Shown here: in pieces, positions 26,461-35,674 of the stretch | Layout of the letters: every line of letters begins with the position of its first letter | How positions within the stretch are numbered: position 1 is the first letter of the stretch | Source: Thermoanaerobacterium sp. RBIITD | Lineage (GTDB): Bacteria; Bacillota; Thermoanaerobacteria; Thermoanaerobacterales; Thermoanaerobacteraceae | Reading direction: 5' to 3' | Assembly: GCF_900205865.1 (NCBI RefSeq) | Contig: NZ_LT906662.1 | Location: forward strand, 2,865,411 to 2,929,410 | DNA length: 64,000 nucleotides | Notes under the pieces: model-generated | Databases searched by the model: none | Seen by the model: the letters and a program-made list of their open reading frames with translations, nothing else | Told to the model about the DNA's origin: nothing | Position numbers and translations under genes: made by a program

Positions 26461-26961
26461 CTGTCAACTAAAAAACTTGTTTATATTTCAATATTAGTAG
26501 CGCAGGCGTTAGTTCTTAATATCATTGAAAATTTTATTCCCGTTCCGGTACCTATTCCCGGGATAAAAATTGGACTTGCTAATATAGTTACTTTAGTAAC
26601 AATTATAATGTTTGGTTTCAAAGCTTCACTTTTTGTTGTTGTTTTGAGGATTTTATTAGCTCAAGTGCTTGTTGGAAATATTTCGGCATTTTTATTTAGC
26701 GTTACCGGAGGAATTTTGAGTGATTGTGTAATGTATTTTGTATATAAAAGGTTAAATAAATATTTTAGCCTTATAGGTGTAAGCGTTTTTGGCTCTGTTG
26801 CACATAATGTAGGCCAATTATTTGTTGCGTCTATAGTGGTAAATAATTTTATGATATTTTCTTATTTACCTGTTTTAATGCTATCTGCAATATTAATGGG
26901 GATTTTTACTGGCCTTGTTGCTAATTTCCTTGATGGATATATAAAAAAACATAGAATATAA
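26461..26961 (+). CDS. Gx transporter family protein (Hpre_diP_synt_I, EetB-like)
   Basis: About 166 residues, five to six membrane segments. Seen: VPVPIPGIKIGLANIVTLVT and NISAFLFSVTGGILSDCVMY, typical of the Gx_transp family once called heptaprenyl diphosphate synthase component I and related to ECF S-components. EetB of flavin-based electron transfer belongs to this group as I recall. The likely start is CTG 26461, 7 bases after TTGGAGGG; ATG 26431 would fall at the predicted transcription start with no ribosome site. Intact, unlike both neighbours. Confidence 0.82.
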   Translation: MSTKKLVYISILVAQALVLNIIENFIPVPVPIPGIKIGLANIVTLVTIIMFGFKASLFVVVLRILLAQVLVGNISAFLFSVTGGILSDCVMYFVYKRLNKYFSLIGVSVFGSVAHNVGQLFVASIVVNNFMIFSYLPVLMLSAILMGIFTGLVANFLDGYIKKHRI

Positions 26962-26983
26962 TTCGAAGTGGTAGGTGTTATTT

Positions 26984-27701
26984 TTGTTTGATAAATATAC
27001 ATTTATAAAGAAAGATATGAAAAAGTAGATGAATTTCTCCTAACGATTGTTAAGACAAATTTACAAACAATAGAAAAAGCTGTTAATGAATTGGTTTTGT
27101 CTGGCGGGAAAAGGATAAGACCGCTTCTTGTCTTAGCGATTGCGAGATTCGGTGAGTACAGTGAAGATATAATTTAAATGTAAGTATTCTGAGATATTTA
27201 AGAAGGATTTATAGAAAAAATGCTTTACTTTTTGCAATAAGCTGTGAGTCAGGTGCTATAGAGGTAAATCTATCAAAGGACTTAATTAGATCTATGAGAA
27301 AATTTGGCTCTAATGTTGGTATGGCGTTTCAGATAGCAGATGATATACTTTATTATGAAGGAAAAGAGAACATTATTGATAAACCTCTTGGCAGTGATGT
27401 TCTAAATGGAATTTATACTTTACCATTGATATACGCACTTAATACAGACTATAAAGATGATATATTAAGTATACTAGCTAAAGTTTAATTAGAAAAAAAG
27501 ATATAAAAGAGATAATAAAAAAATTTAAAAAGAGTGGTGGCATTGATTTATGCTAAAGACCTTGCTTTAAAGTATATAAATAAGGCGGTCAAAATTCTTA
27601 ATATATTGCCTGATTGTGAGCAAAAGGCTTTAATGATAGATATAGCAAATAATTTTTTAAAAAGAAATATTAATTTATTTGATGTGATAAGAAATCTCTG
27701 A
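26984..27701 (+). pseudogene. Broken polyprenyl (heptaprenyl) diphosphate synthase
   Basis: The plus strand has the N-terminal part VNELVLSGGKRIRPLLVLAI interrupted by a stop, then a jump to RKNALLFAISCESGAIEVNL and FGSNVGMAFQIADDILYYEG (second Asp-rich motif), IDKPLGSDVLNGIYTLPLIY, another frame change, and ALKYINKAVKILNILPDCEQ. About 100 residues with the first DDxxD motif are deleted, so catalysis is impossible. The family makes the isoprenoid side chain of menaquinone. It would be the DmkB counterpart in a FLEET-type locus. Confidence 0.88.
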
Positions 27702-27710
27702 ATAAAGTAA

Positions 27711-27740
27711 AAAGGGCATTTCTGAAGTAAAATACCCTTT
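27711..27740 (-). terminator. Terminator of the isoaspartyl dipeptidase gene
   Basis: AAAGGG/CCCTTT with further A-T pairs inside; on the minus strand it ends in TTTTTAC, 20 bases past the stop at 27761. Confidence 0.6.
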
Positions 27741-27760
27741 ATATAACATTTTGGTGTCTA

Positions 27761-28933
27761 TTATTTTTCAAACATGCCTTTGTTAATAATTTCATTGAAT
27801 TTAATCATAAATTTACCTCTTGCGATAACCGAAGATATATTCAAATTGTTGTCAAGTATTACAAAGTCAGCATCAGAATCTTCCTTTATATAGCCCTTAT
27901 TAGGATATAGAAATAATATTTTAGCGACATTTTCTGTTATTATTTTAATAGCTTGTTCAAGAGGCAGTATGCCTTTTACAATTATTTCTTTTAGATCTCT
28001 ATACAATGTTAAAGTACTCCCAACCATGACTTTAATAAGCTTCTTATTTTCATCAAATACTGGAATACTTCCATTGCTGTCAGAGCTCATTGTTACATTT
28101 TCTATAGGAAGATTATTTTCAATTATTTTTTTAACAGCGTTTAAAGGCGTCAGAGCCGTTTTCGAATTTTCATCAGGTTTTATGTCTGATGTTAGATCTA
28201 TGCGGCCACCCATCTTTAAAAATTCAAGAGCTTGTGAAAAGAGATGCCCAATTCTGTTAACATGCGTTGGTATAAATTGTGTTACAGGTATTTCTGTCTT
28301 TTTTACGATATCTATAATCGGTGTTAAACCTCTTACACCGTCACCTACATGCAGATGAACGATACCTGGTTTATTTCCGAGGAGCCCACCGACTCTTGCT
28401 TCAGCCGCAAGCTTTGTAAGATCTTCCATTGTTGGTTGTGCCGACCTATGGTCGGATATAGCTATTTCACCGGTGCCCAAGACTTTGTCTATGATGACAA
28501 GATCAGACCTTACACTATTTGTAAGTGTCCTTGTTGGCAGCTCATAAGCACCTGTATAAATATATGCCGTTAATCCTTCTTCTTCAAGGGCTCTTGCCTT
28601 TGCTAAAAGTGCTGACATGCTCCTTGTTATACCATCTGCACCAAGCAATCCAACAACAGTAGTAATCCCGGCCCTTGTCAGATCTGTAAGATTTATTTCA
28701 GGTGTTCTTGTAGCGGGTCCACCTTCACCACCGCCACCAGCTATATGTACATGTTGATCAATGAAACCAGGTACTATAATATAACCACTTAAATCAACTA
28801 CTTCAACATCAGGTAAGTCTGGTGGGTTAATATTTTCTGCTATTTTAATTATTTTTTCATTACATGTAAGAATATCCATTTTGCCAATAGGCTTTGGTGT
28901 ATAAACTTCTCCACCTTTTAAAAGCAAAAACAT
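27761..28933 (-). CDS. iadA: Isoaspartyl dipeptidase (beta-aspartyl-peptidase)
   Basis: An amidohydrolase with a binuclear zinc centre that cleaves beta-aspartyl dipeptides from damaged proteins. 390 residues, the family length. Seen: VPGFIDQHVHIAGGGGEGGP (metal-binding HxH), RAGITTVVGLLGADGITRSM, GIVHLHVGDGVRG, the metal His in TQFIPTHVNR and the late Asp in VTMSSDSNGSIP. Start ATG has GAAGGTGATAG. Monocistronic, divergent from the MocR regulator with about 110 bases between. Confidence 0.95.
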   Translation of the reverse strand: MFLLLKGGEVYTPKPIGKMDILTCNEKIIKIAENINPPDLPDVEVVDLSGYIIVPGFIDQHVHIAGGGGEGGPATRTPEINLTDLTRAGITTVVGLLGADGITRSMSALLAKARALEEEGLTAYIYTGAYELPTRTLTNSVRSDLVIIDKVLGTGEIAISDHRSAQPTMEDLTKLAAEARVGGLLGNKPGIVHLHVGDGVRGLTPIIDIVKKTEIPVTQFIPTHVNRIGHLFSQALEFLKMGGRIDLTSDIKPDENSKTALTPLNAVKKIIENNLPIENVTMSSDSNGSIPVFDENKKLIKVMVGSTLTLYRDLKEIIVKGILPLEQAIKIITENVAKILFLYPNKGYIKEDSDADFVILDNNLNISSVIARGKFMIKFNEIINKGMFEK

Positions 28934-29046
28934 TATCTATCACCTTCTATATAATTTTCTTTATTATTATAACTCTTTTTGATTCTAAATTTTCATATTT
29001 TATGTTATTATTTAATTGTATCGTAACAAATTAAGAGGTGTTTATC

Positions 29047-30483
29047 ATGATAAACTTTTCAGTAGATAAAAATAAAAATATGCCACTTTATCTTCAGATT
29101 TTTAACCAGTTTAAAAAATATATAGAGAATGGTAGCCTTCCACCAGGTTATAAACTCCCCACGATAAGAGTATTGGCAAAGGACCTTGGTGTGAATAATA
29201 TAACTGTTATAAATGCTTATAAGTTGCTTGAACAAAATGGTTATGTTGATAAAAGGGTTGGAAGCGGAACATATGTTTCTATAAATATAAAACCTGATGA
29301 TTTGAGCGGCGAAGATATAAAAGCCTTAGAACATGGTCAAATACTTCTAAATAAAAATATGATAAATTTTTCATCATCATCTCCGAATCCTGAACTATTT
29401 CCTGTTGACGATTTTAGAATAATAATAGACAAGGTTCTTGAAAGAGATAAAGGTTACGCATTTGAGTATCAAGATACAAAAGGGTATATGCCTTTAAGAA
29501 AATCTGTGTGTGAATTTATAAAAAAAGACGGAATAAATACGGATTATGAAGATATTCAGATAATATCTGGCGGTCAGCAAGGGATTGATGTTGTCTCTAA
29601 GGTTTTGATAAATTTCGGCGATTGTGTATTTGTTGAATCACCGACATACTCATGGGCAATAGTATCTTTCAAATCAAGGGGTGCCGATATAGTAGATATA
29701 CCGCTAATGAAGGACGGTGTTAATATTGAAGAATTAGAAAAAAAACTGAAGATTTTCAAACCAAAATTGATTTATACGATGCCGGTATTCCAGAACCCAA
29801 CGGGTATATCATACAGTATTGAAAAAATCCATAAAATATTGGAACTTGCATATAAATACGACACATATATTGTTGAGGATGATTTTTCAAATGAATTGAA
29901 TTTTAGCGATAAAAGACACTTACCAATGAAAGCATATGATAATTTTGACAGGGTAATATATATAAAAAGTTTCTCTAAAATATATATGCCAGGTCTTAGA
30001 CTTGGATTTATAATAGCTCCGAAAAATCTTGTTAACGCCTTTGCTGAAGCAAAATATGCGTCAGATTTATCGACATCTGGGCTTATGCAGAGGGCTTTTG
30101 ACGTTTATTTGCGGGAAGGAATATGGAAAAGACATATTGAAAAATTTAAAAATATTATGAAAAAACGTTTTTATGAAATGAAAAATATGCTCTTAGATAG
30201 TAAAGGGCATTACCAAATTGAATTACCTGATGGTGGTTTTTATTTCTGGCTTACACTAAAGAACGATATTTCTGCAAAAAATTTATATTTAAGATGCATT
30301 GAAAGAAATTTATCAATTGTCCCTGGGAATATGTTTTTCCCTAACAAAATTGATGATAGACATATAAGGCTAAGTTATGCATCTTGTGAAGTAGAAAAAA
30401 TTAAAAGTGGTGTTTTAATTTTAAATGAAATTTTGAAAGATATTCATAATAATGAAGATAATGAATATATTCCAATAGTTTAA
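29047..30483 (+). CDS. MocR-type GntR regulator with aminotransferase domain
   Basis: 478 residues. N-terminal GntR winged helix (about 1-75: MPLYLQIFNQFKKYI, GYKLPTIRVLAKDLGVNNI), then a type I aminotransferase-like domain that binds PLP, with IYTMPVFQNPTGISYS, IVEDDFSNEL and the PLP Lys in YIKSFSKIYMPGLRLGF. MocR proteins include GabR and PdxR; the target here is unknown, with iadA divergent as one candidate. ATG 29047 is chosen after AAGAGGTG; GTG 29038 overlaps that site. Confidence 0.92.
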   Translation: MINFSVDKNKNMPLYLQIFNQFKKYIENGSLPPGYKLPTIRVLAKDLGVNNITVINAYKLLEQNGYVDKRVGSGTYVSINIKPDDLSGEDIKALEHGQILLNKNMINFSSSSPNPELFPVDDFRIIIDKVLERDKGYAFEYQDTKGYMPLRKSVCEFIKKDGINTDYEDIQIISGGQQGIDVVSKVLINFGDCVFVESPTYSWAIVSFKSRGADIVDIPLMKDGVNIEELEKKLKIFKPKLIYTMPVFQNPTGISYSIEKIHKILELAYKYDTYIVEDDFSNELNFSDKRHLPMKAYDNFDRVIYIKSFSKIYMPGLRLGFIIAPKNLVNAFAEAKYASDLSTSGLMQRAFDVYLREGIWKRHIEKFKNIMKKRFYEMKNMLLDSKGHYQIELPDGGFYFWLTLKNDISAKNLYLRCIERNLSIVPGNMFFPNKIDDRHIRLSYASCEVEKIKSGVLILNEILKDIHNNEDNEYIPIV

Positions 30484-30568
30484 AGGCGCATTGAGCGATT
30501 TTTTTGCATTAAGTTCTTATTTATTACAGATAATAAATTTGTAGTCTATTTAAAAAGGAGGTTAAATT

Positions 30569-30751
30569 ATGGCACTTACTCAAAAAGAACTTGGATATAT
30601 TTCTGATGAACTTGCTTCAGAAGAATTAGTAATAAAAAAATATCAGACAGCAGTAAATCAGGTAACAGATCCGCAAATCAAGAATTTATTTCAAAAAAAT
30701 GTAGGCATACACCAGAATCATTATAATACGTTATTAAATTTATTAAGATAG
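30569..30751 (+). CDS. Small CotF-like spore coat protein
   Basis: 60 residues, two amphipathic helices: LTQKELGYISDELASEELVI and PQIKNLFQKNVGIHQNHYNT. The pattern is that of the ferritin-like CotF/YhcQ coat family, in half-size form. Strong AAGGAGG site. 11 bases before the larger coat gene, so both form one operon. Likely made in the mother cell; no promoter was resolved. Confidence 0.75.
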   Translation: MALTQKELGYISDELASEELVIKKYQTAVNQVTDPQIKNLFQKNVGIHQNHYNTLLNLLR

Positions 30752-30762
30752 GAGAGATAGGA

Positions 30763-31305
30763 ATGGGAAAGGCACCTAAAGCAACAGTATCTACTATGAA
30801 TGTAGCTGGAATGCCAAATATAGGCAGTAATATAAGCAAGCAAATTGATTCCATTACAAATTCAAATTTAAGGAATGTGTCGACAAGCGATACTATTACA
30901 AGTAGCAACATTAATACGACAGGAATGCCAAATAATACCGGTTTTACTGGAAGTATAAGCCAAGCAATTGATAATGAAACAAGGCAAAATTTAAGCAATA
31001 TAAACCCTAATAGTAATATTAGAGAACAAGTTGATAATCCTGCAGTAAAACCTGCTCAAGTACTAACAGAGAAAGATGTAACAGCGGATTGTTTAAGATC
31101 TGAAATACTGCTTTTACAATCTTATAATAGTGCATGTATAGAAAGTGTAAATCAAAATGTTTTTTCAAGTATAAAAAATATTTTGAATGAAGAACATGAT
31201 ATACACTATGAAATATTTAATACAATGAAGCAGAAAGGTTGGTACCCTGTAAGTCAGGCGAATCCACAGGATATAAATAATACGAGAAATATGTTTCAAG
31301 GTTAA
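30763..31305 (+). CDS. CotF-domain spore coat protein
   Basis: 180 residues. The N-terminal half is low complexity, rich in Asn, Ser, Thr and Ile, with two related segments (NVAGMPNIGSNISKQIDSIT and MPNNTGFTGSISQAIDNETR). The C-terminal half is a coat F domain: KDVTADCLRSEILLLQSYNS through FNTMKQKGWYPV, a four-helix ferritin-like bundle without metal ligands. Structural protein of the spore coat. Followed by a hairpin terminator. Confidence 0.85.
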   Translation: MGKAPKATVSTMNVAGMPNIGSNISKQIDSITNSNLRNVSTSDTITSSNINTTGMPNNTGFTGSISQAIDNETRQNLSNINPNSNIREQVDNPAVKPAQVLTEKDVTADCLRSEILLLQSYNSACIESVNQNVFSSIKNILNEEHDIHYEIFNTMKQKGWYPVSQANPQDINNTRNMFQG

Positions 31306-31309
31306 AGAG

Positions 31310-31330
31310 AGAGGCCCATTGGGCCTTTCT
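31310..31330 (+). terminator. Terminator of the coat protein pair
   Basis: AGGCCC pairs with GGGCCT around a 3-base loop, followed by a T-rich stretch TTCTTCCTT. Confidence 0.75.
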
Positions 31331-31417
31331 TCCTTAATAGTAAGATGTATATTATTGATGTGATATGTTTGCCAATGTTATTATATATATTGAAAATAGT
31401 ACAAGGGGGATATTGGC

Positions 31418-32962
31418 ATGCATATTAAAAAAATTTTTTTTATGTTAGCAATAGCTTTTTTAATCTTATCGATATTCATATTTAATTTTGCCACATCTAA
31501 TGCATCAACGAGAGTTGTATATACATATGCAACACATGATTATTCAAATGACAATTATTCGTATAACTCATTCGTCAAGAATAAATCAAATATTAATTAT
31601 GTTATAACTTTTACATATGGCATAGATGAAAACGGGAATCTATATGGTACGGAAGACAATACTGTAAAAGATGAAGCATTAAAAAACAATATTATACCGC
31701 TTTTACTTATACATAATATGAAAGGTGGAACATTTGACAATACTTTAATACACGCTGTTTTAAATAATGAGAAATCAAGAAACAATTTGATTAATAAAAT
31801 TGTAGAAGCTATACTAGATGGAGGGTATAAAGGCGTTAATATTGATTTTGAAAATATCGGATACAATGATAGGCAAAATTACAATCAATTTTTAGCTGAC
31901 CTAAAATCGAAATTAGCAAGTTATAATTTAATTTTAACAGTTGCGATACCAGCACTTACAGCCGATAGACCTAATAGTTCATGGGCTGGTGGTTTTGATT
32001 ATAGGGCAATATCTAAAATAGTTGATAAAGTGATATTAATGGGATATGATGAACACTGGTCAGGCGGTGAAAGCGGACCTATTGCATCATACCAATGGAT
32101 AAAAAACGTCGCACAGTATGCCATTTCAACGATAGATAAAGATAAGATCGTAATGGGTCTACCTGCATACGGATATGATTGGTCACAAGTTGGTACAACA
32201 TCTGTTACAGAAGATAAAGTTATTAATCTTATAAATACATACGGCGGAAATGCAATGTGGGATAATACTTCGAAAGAACCTTATTATATATACTATAAAG
32301 ACGGTATAAGACATACTGTATGGTTTGAAAACTCATACAGCTTTAAATTAAAACTTGATTATCTATCATCTGTAGGCATTGACAATATTTCGTTTTGGAA
32401 ACTTGGTTTTGAAAATGAAGATTTTTGGAGTGCTATAGAAGGTGGCACAGGAGATTACTTTGGGGATATATTTGCAAGCTGGGGTAGAGATGATATAAAT
32501 GAAATGGCAAAGCTCAAATATGTTTCCGGATATGATGATGGTACATTTAGGCCAAATAGTTACATAACAAGAGCAGAATTCATAACGTTACTTTTGAGGG
32601 TTAAAGGTATAAAAGAAGAACCGGGAATCGGATTTTGGGACACAAAATATAGTTTTGCAAAAGATGCAATAGCTACAGCTAAAAAGCTTGGTATTGTTAA
32701 TGGTTATAGTGATGGCAGTTTTAGGCCGGACAATAAAATAACAAGAGAAGAGATTGCTGCGGTTATTGCAAAAGCATACGGGTATAAACCATTCGCAGAA
32801 AGCAATTTTACAGATATCAGCAATAGTTATGCAAAAAATGATATTATTGCACTTTCGAATATGGGTATATTATCAGGATATGATAATTATCATTTTATGC
32901 CATATAATAATGCAACGCGTGTTGAAGCAACAGCCATATTATATAGAGTTCTAAATAAATAA
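31418..32962 (+). CDS. GH18 family glycoside hydrolase with three SLH domains
   Basis: 514 residues, exported and S-layer-anchored. Signal peptide about 1-30. GH18 barrel about 33-345: catalytic motif GGYKGVNIDFENIG (acid Glu in DFEN), KVILMGYDEHWSGGESGP, GLPAYGYDWSQVG and the final TVWFEN...SFWKLGFE, close to SleL/YaaH-type cortex and cell-wall hydrolases. Three SLH domains from about 355 (YVSGYDDGTFRPNSYITRAE, GYSDGSFRPDNKITREE, GYDNYHFMPYNNATRVE) bind pyruvylated secondary wall polymer. Likely acts on peptidoglycan or chitin-like glycans. Confidence 0.9.
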   Translation: MHIKKIFFMLAIAFLILSIFIFNFATSNASTRVVYTYATHDYSNDNYSYNSFVKNKSNINYVITFTYGIDENGNLYGTEDNTVKDEALKNNIIPLLLIHNMKGGTFDNTLIHAVLNNEKSRNNLINKIVEAILDGGYKGVNIDFENIGYNDRQNYNQFLADLKSKLASYNLILTVAIPALTADRPNSSWAGGFDYRAISKIVDKVILMGYDEHWSGGESGPIASYQWIKNVAQYAISTIDKDKIVMGLPAYGYDWSQVGTTSVTEDKVINLINTYGGNAMWDNTSKEPYYIYYKDGIRHTVWFENSYSFKLKLDYLSSVGIDNISFWKLGFENEDFWSAIEGGTGDYFGDIFASWGRDDINEMAKLKYVSGYDDGTFRPNSYITRAEFITLLLRVKGIKEEPGIGFWDTKYSFAKDAIATAKKLGIVNGYSDGSFRPDNKITREEIAAVIAKAYGYKPFAESNFTDISNSYAKNDIIALSNMGILSGYDNYHFMPYNNATRVEATAILYRVLNK

Positions 32963-32987
32963 GGAGCATTAAGCTCCTTATTTATTT
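32953..32987. terminator. Bidirectional terminator, GH18-SLH and bactofilin
   Basis: A perfect 15-bp stem (32953-32967 with 32973-32987) around ATTAA. It overlaps the stop codons of both convergent genes. Confidence 0.9.
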
Positions 32988-33382
32988 TCCCTTTTCTTTT
33001 CGGAAATTTCAATTGTATTGCTTTTTTTGTTCATCTTACATTTACCTTCGAATACTGCACCTTCATCTATTATTAGATTTTGGACTTCTATATCACCATA
33101 TACTTTGCCAGATGAAGTAATCTGTGCTTGATTTTTCACAGTTATATTTCCAGTTACTTCGCCAGAAACAGATATATTATCTGTTATTATGTCTGCTTCG
33201 ATTTTTGAGCTTTCACCGATTATTACATTTCCCTGCACTTCGATTTTACCGCTTATATTTCCGTCTATTCTCATAGCTCCTTGTGCTTTAATGCTGCCCT
33301 CAAGAGTGGTATTTTTACCTATTATAGTATCGATTTTATCAGTATTTATATCTGCTATATTAATGTTCTTTTTCTGAAACAT
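32978..33382 (-). CDS. Bactofilin (polymer-forming cytoskeletal protein)
   Basis: 134 residues. The central bactofilin beta-helix (about 18-110) shows the repeated six-residue pattern: DTIIGKNTTLEGSIKAQGAM, GKIEVQGNVIIGESSKIEAD, SGEVTGNITVKNQAQITSSG. Tails are short and charged. Bactofilins form filaments at the membrane and often recruit M23 peptidases; here an M23 gene lies directly upstream on the same strand, as in many bacteria. AAGGAGGTGGAG start site. Confidence 0.93.
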   Translation of the reverse strand: MFQKKNINIADINTDKIDTIIGKNTTLEGSIKAQGAMRIDGNISGKIEVQGNVIIGESSKIEADIITDNISVSGEVTGNITVKNQAQITSSGKVYGDIEVQNLIIDEGAVFEGKCKMNKKSNTIEISEKKRENK

Positions 33383-33426
33383 CGCTCCACCTCCTTAAAA
33401 ATAGCGGCAATAATTTTATATGTATT

Positions 33427-34341
33427 TTAGTTGCTTAGATATTTCATTGGGTCAACAGGATTACCATTTAATCTTACTTCAAAATGAACATGTGGCCCAG
33501 TGCTTCTTCCGGTACTTCCTGATTTTGCTATGACATCACCCCTATTTACAGCTTGTCCCACTTTAACAAGTAACTGAGAGTTATGCCCGTAAACAGAAGT
33601 GATTCCATAACCATGGTTTATCATAACGACATTTCCATATCCGGATAACCAACCAGCATATGATACAATACCCTTTCCCGCAGCCTTGACAGGTGTGCCA
33701 TAGCCAACAGCTATATCAATGCCAGGATGAAATTCAGAATTCTCACCATATGGCGATGTACGGCCGCCAAATTTTGACGTTATGTTTCCGGAAACAGGAT
33801 ATGATGAAGGCAATGAATTAAGATAATCAAGTCTATTGCTTATATCATTTATGAGATTTTTGTAATCATTTGTTTTATTATCTATTTCATTTGCAAGTTC
33901 ATTAGTCGTTTTATCATCATATGTCAGCTTCCTTGAATCACGGGTTATTCCACCACGGCTTGTTTCTTGAGGATTAAGTCCCACCATTCTTCTTACTTTT
34001 TGTTCAAGGTCATCAAGACTTTTTATTTTTTCATTAACTTTCTTCGCATTATCGTTTAGCATAGCTATTTTTTCGTCTTGTGACTTTTTGATGTTGCTAA
34101 TTTGATATATTTTTTGGTCCTTTAAAGAAATAATTTTGTCTTTTTCTTTTATTGTTGCATAAAGATATGTATATGTACCTGCAAAATAGAATATTGTTGA
34201 AAATAACCCTGCTAAGATAACCATGGATGTTGCTATAGTAACCTTAAAAATGGATTTATTAATTTTAATGCTCTTAACCTCATGTTTAGAATCAGGAATA
34301 ATCATGATATTTATGTATTCACTTTTTCTTTTGATATGCAT
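33427..34341 (-). CDS. Membrane-anchored M23 endopeptidase
   Basis: 304 residues. One membrane segment (about 30-52), coiled coil (about 60-170), then LytM/M23 domain from about 185: ITSKFGGRTSPYGENSEFHP, zinc ligands in HPGIDIA and HVHFE, and GHNSQLLVKVGQAVNRGDVI. Zn-dependent cleavage of peptidoglycan cross-links outside the cell. 44 bases before the bactofilin gene, forming the common M23-bactofilin operon. A mini-frame ATG-GGC-TAA lies between the GGAGGG site and the true ATG. Confidence 0.93.
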   Translation of the reverse strand: MHIKRKSEYINIMIIPDSKHEVKSIKINKSIFKVTIATSMVILAGLFSTIFYFAGTYTYLYATIKEKDKIISLKDQKIYQISNIKKSQDEKIAMLNDNAKKVNEKIKSLDDLEQKVRRMVGLNPQETSRGGITRDSRKLTYDDKTTNELANEIDNKTNDYKNLINDISNRLDYLNSLPSSYPVSGNITSKFGGRTSPYGENSEFHPGIDIAVGYGTPVKAAGKGIVSYAGWLSGYGNVVMINHGYGITSVYGHNSQLLVKVGQAVNRGDVIAKSGSTGRSTGPHVHFEVRLNGNPVDPMKYLSN

Positions 34342-34587
34342 TTAGCCCATTTATCCCTCCTTCAAAAATCCAACAAATATTATTATTCTATATTTATTTT
34401 AAAATTCCTCCTTTGACAATAAATTAACAAAACGCCATATTGCTCTCAATGGGATTGGGGTGCTGATAACCTATTATTGTTTATAAGAAATTGTACACAT
34501 TAATATTATAACATTATCGAAATAATTATATTTTGAATACTATGTTTATTGAAGGTAATTTAATAGGTTTGTAAAGGGGGTATCATT

Positions 34588-35592
34588 GTGGCTACAATAA
34601 TATATCCGCCTACGATAAATTTTAGTTGGCTTTACCAAAGGCCTCAGCAATTGCTTACATGTATGGCTAAAAAAAATTATAAAGTTTATTACTGCAATAA
34701 ATCATATGATAGCAATTATAAAAAAGGTATAACACAGATTAAAAATAATTTCTATTTGGTGAATGGCGTTGATTTAAGTTATATAAAATCAAATGAAACA
34801 CCAATTTTATGGATTTCGTATCCTCCAAATTATAGATATATAAAAAGTTATGTAAAAAAGTATATAATATTTGATTCAATAGATTTTCCATCAAATGAAT
34901 TTAACGAATGGATATCAAACTTTAGAGAACTTCAAAGAGAAGCAAATATCATATTTGCATCATCAAGTAAATTATATGAAATAAATAAAAATAATAATAG
35001 CCATACATTTTTACTTCCAAATGGTGCAGATTTTGAACATTTTAATAAAGCAAGAAAGATTTTTTTCAAAAAGCCAACAGATATACCGGTTGGAAAGCCT
35101 GTAATTGGATATTTTGGAGCATTAGCTACATGGCTTGATTGGGATCTAATTGATTATATAAGTTTAAAACACCCTGAATATAATTTTTTATTTATTGGAC
35201 CAAATTTAAATGTATCACAATTGCCAGAAAGGGAAAATATCTTTTATTTAGGTGAAAAGAATTATAATATTCTGCCATATTACCTACAATATTTTGATGT
35301 TTGCATAATTCCATTTAAGATAACTCCAATGACGGAGGGTTGCGATCCTATTAAGTTGTATGAGTATATGAGCGCTGGCAAGGCAGTTGTTTCTATGAAT
35401 TTACCTGAAGTTAAGCGATATGATGAAATTTATGTTGCAAATAACAAAGAAGAATTTGCTAATATGCTTACTTATGCTATTAATGATGTTAATGATAATA
35501 AAAGAAAAATGTTGATGAAGATTGCAAAAAGTAATTCTTGGGAGAAAAGGGCAGAATATGCTGACAGAATTATTAGATACTATATTTTGTGA
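34588..35592 (+). CDS. Family 1/4-type glycosyltransferase
   Basis: 334 residues, GT-B fold. Seen: the start YPPTINFSWLYQRPQQLLTC (seen in teichuronic-acid and capsule-type transferases), PNGADFEHF, VIGYFGALATWLDWDLI and the donor-binding EGCDPIKLYEYMSAGKAVVS. Transfers a sugar from a nucleotide donor to an unknown acceptor, probably a surface glycan. GTG start after AAGGGGG. Alone, without other polysaccharide genes. Confidence 0.85.
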   Translation: MATIIYPPTINFSWLYQRPQQLLTCMAKKNYKVYYCNKSYDSNYKKGITQIKNNFYLVNGVDLSYIKSNETPILWISYPPNYRYIKSYVKKYIIFDSIDFPSNEFNEWISNFRELQREANIIFASSSKLYEINKNNNSHTFLLPNGADFEHFNKARKIFFKKPTDIPVGKPVIGYFGALATWLDWDLIDYISLKHPEYNFLFIGPNLNVSQLPERENIFYLGEKNYNILPYYLQYFDVCIIPFKITPMTEGCDPIKLYEYMSAGKAVVSMNLPEVKRYDEIYVANNKEEFANMLTYAINDVNDNKRKMLMKIAKSNSWEKRAEYADRIIRYYIL

Positions 35593-35674
35593 CCTGGGTA
35601 TATCCGGGTCCTACATAGATAAATTTATATTTTTTTGATAAAATATATTCATAAAGAAAATGAGGAGTGTTATT

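Noticed and set aside
30763-31305. Internal repeats in the coat protein as a possible repeat array
   Set aside because: Two diverged copies of about 20 residues are ordinary low-complexity coat sequence, not a DNA repeat array.
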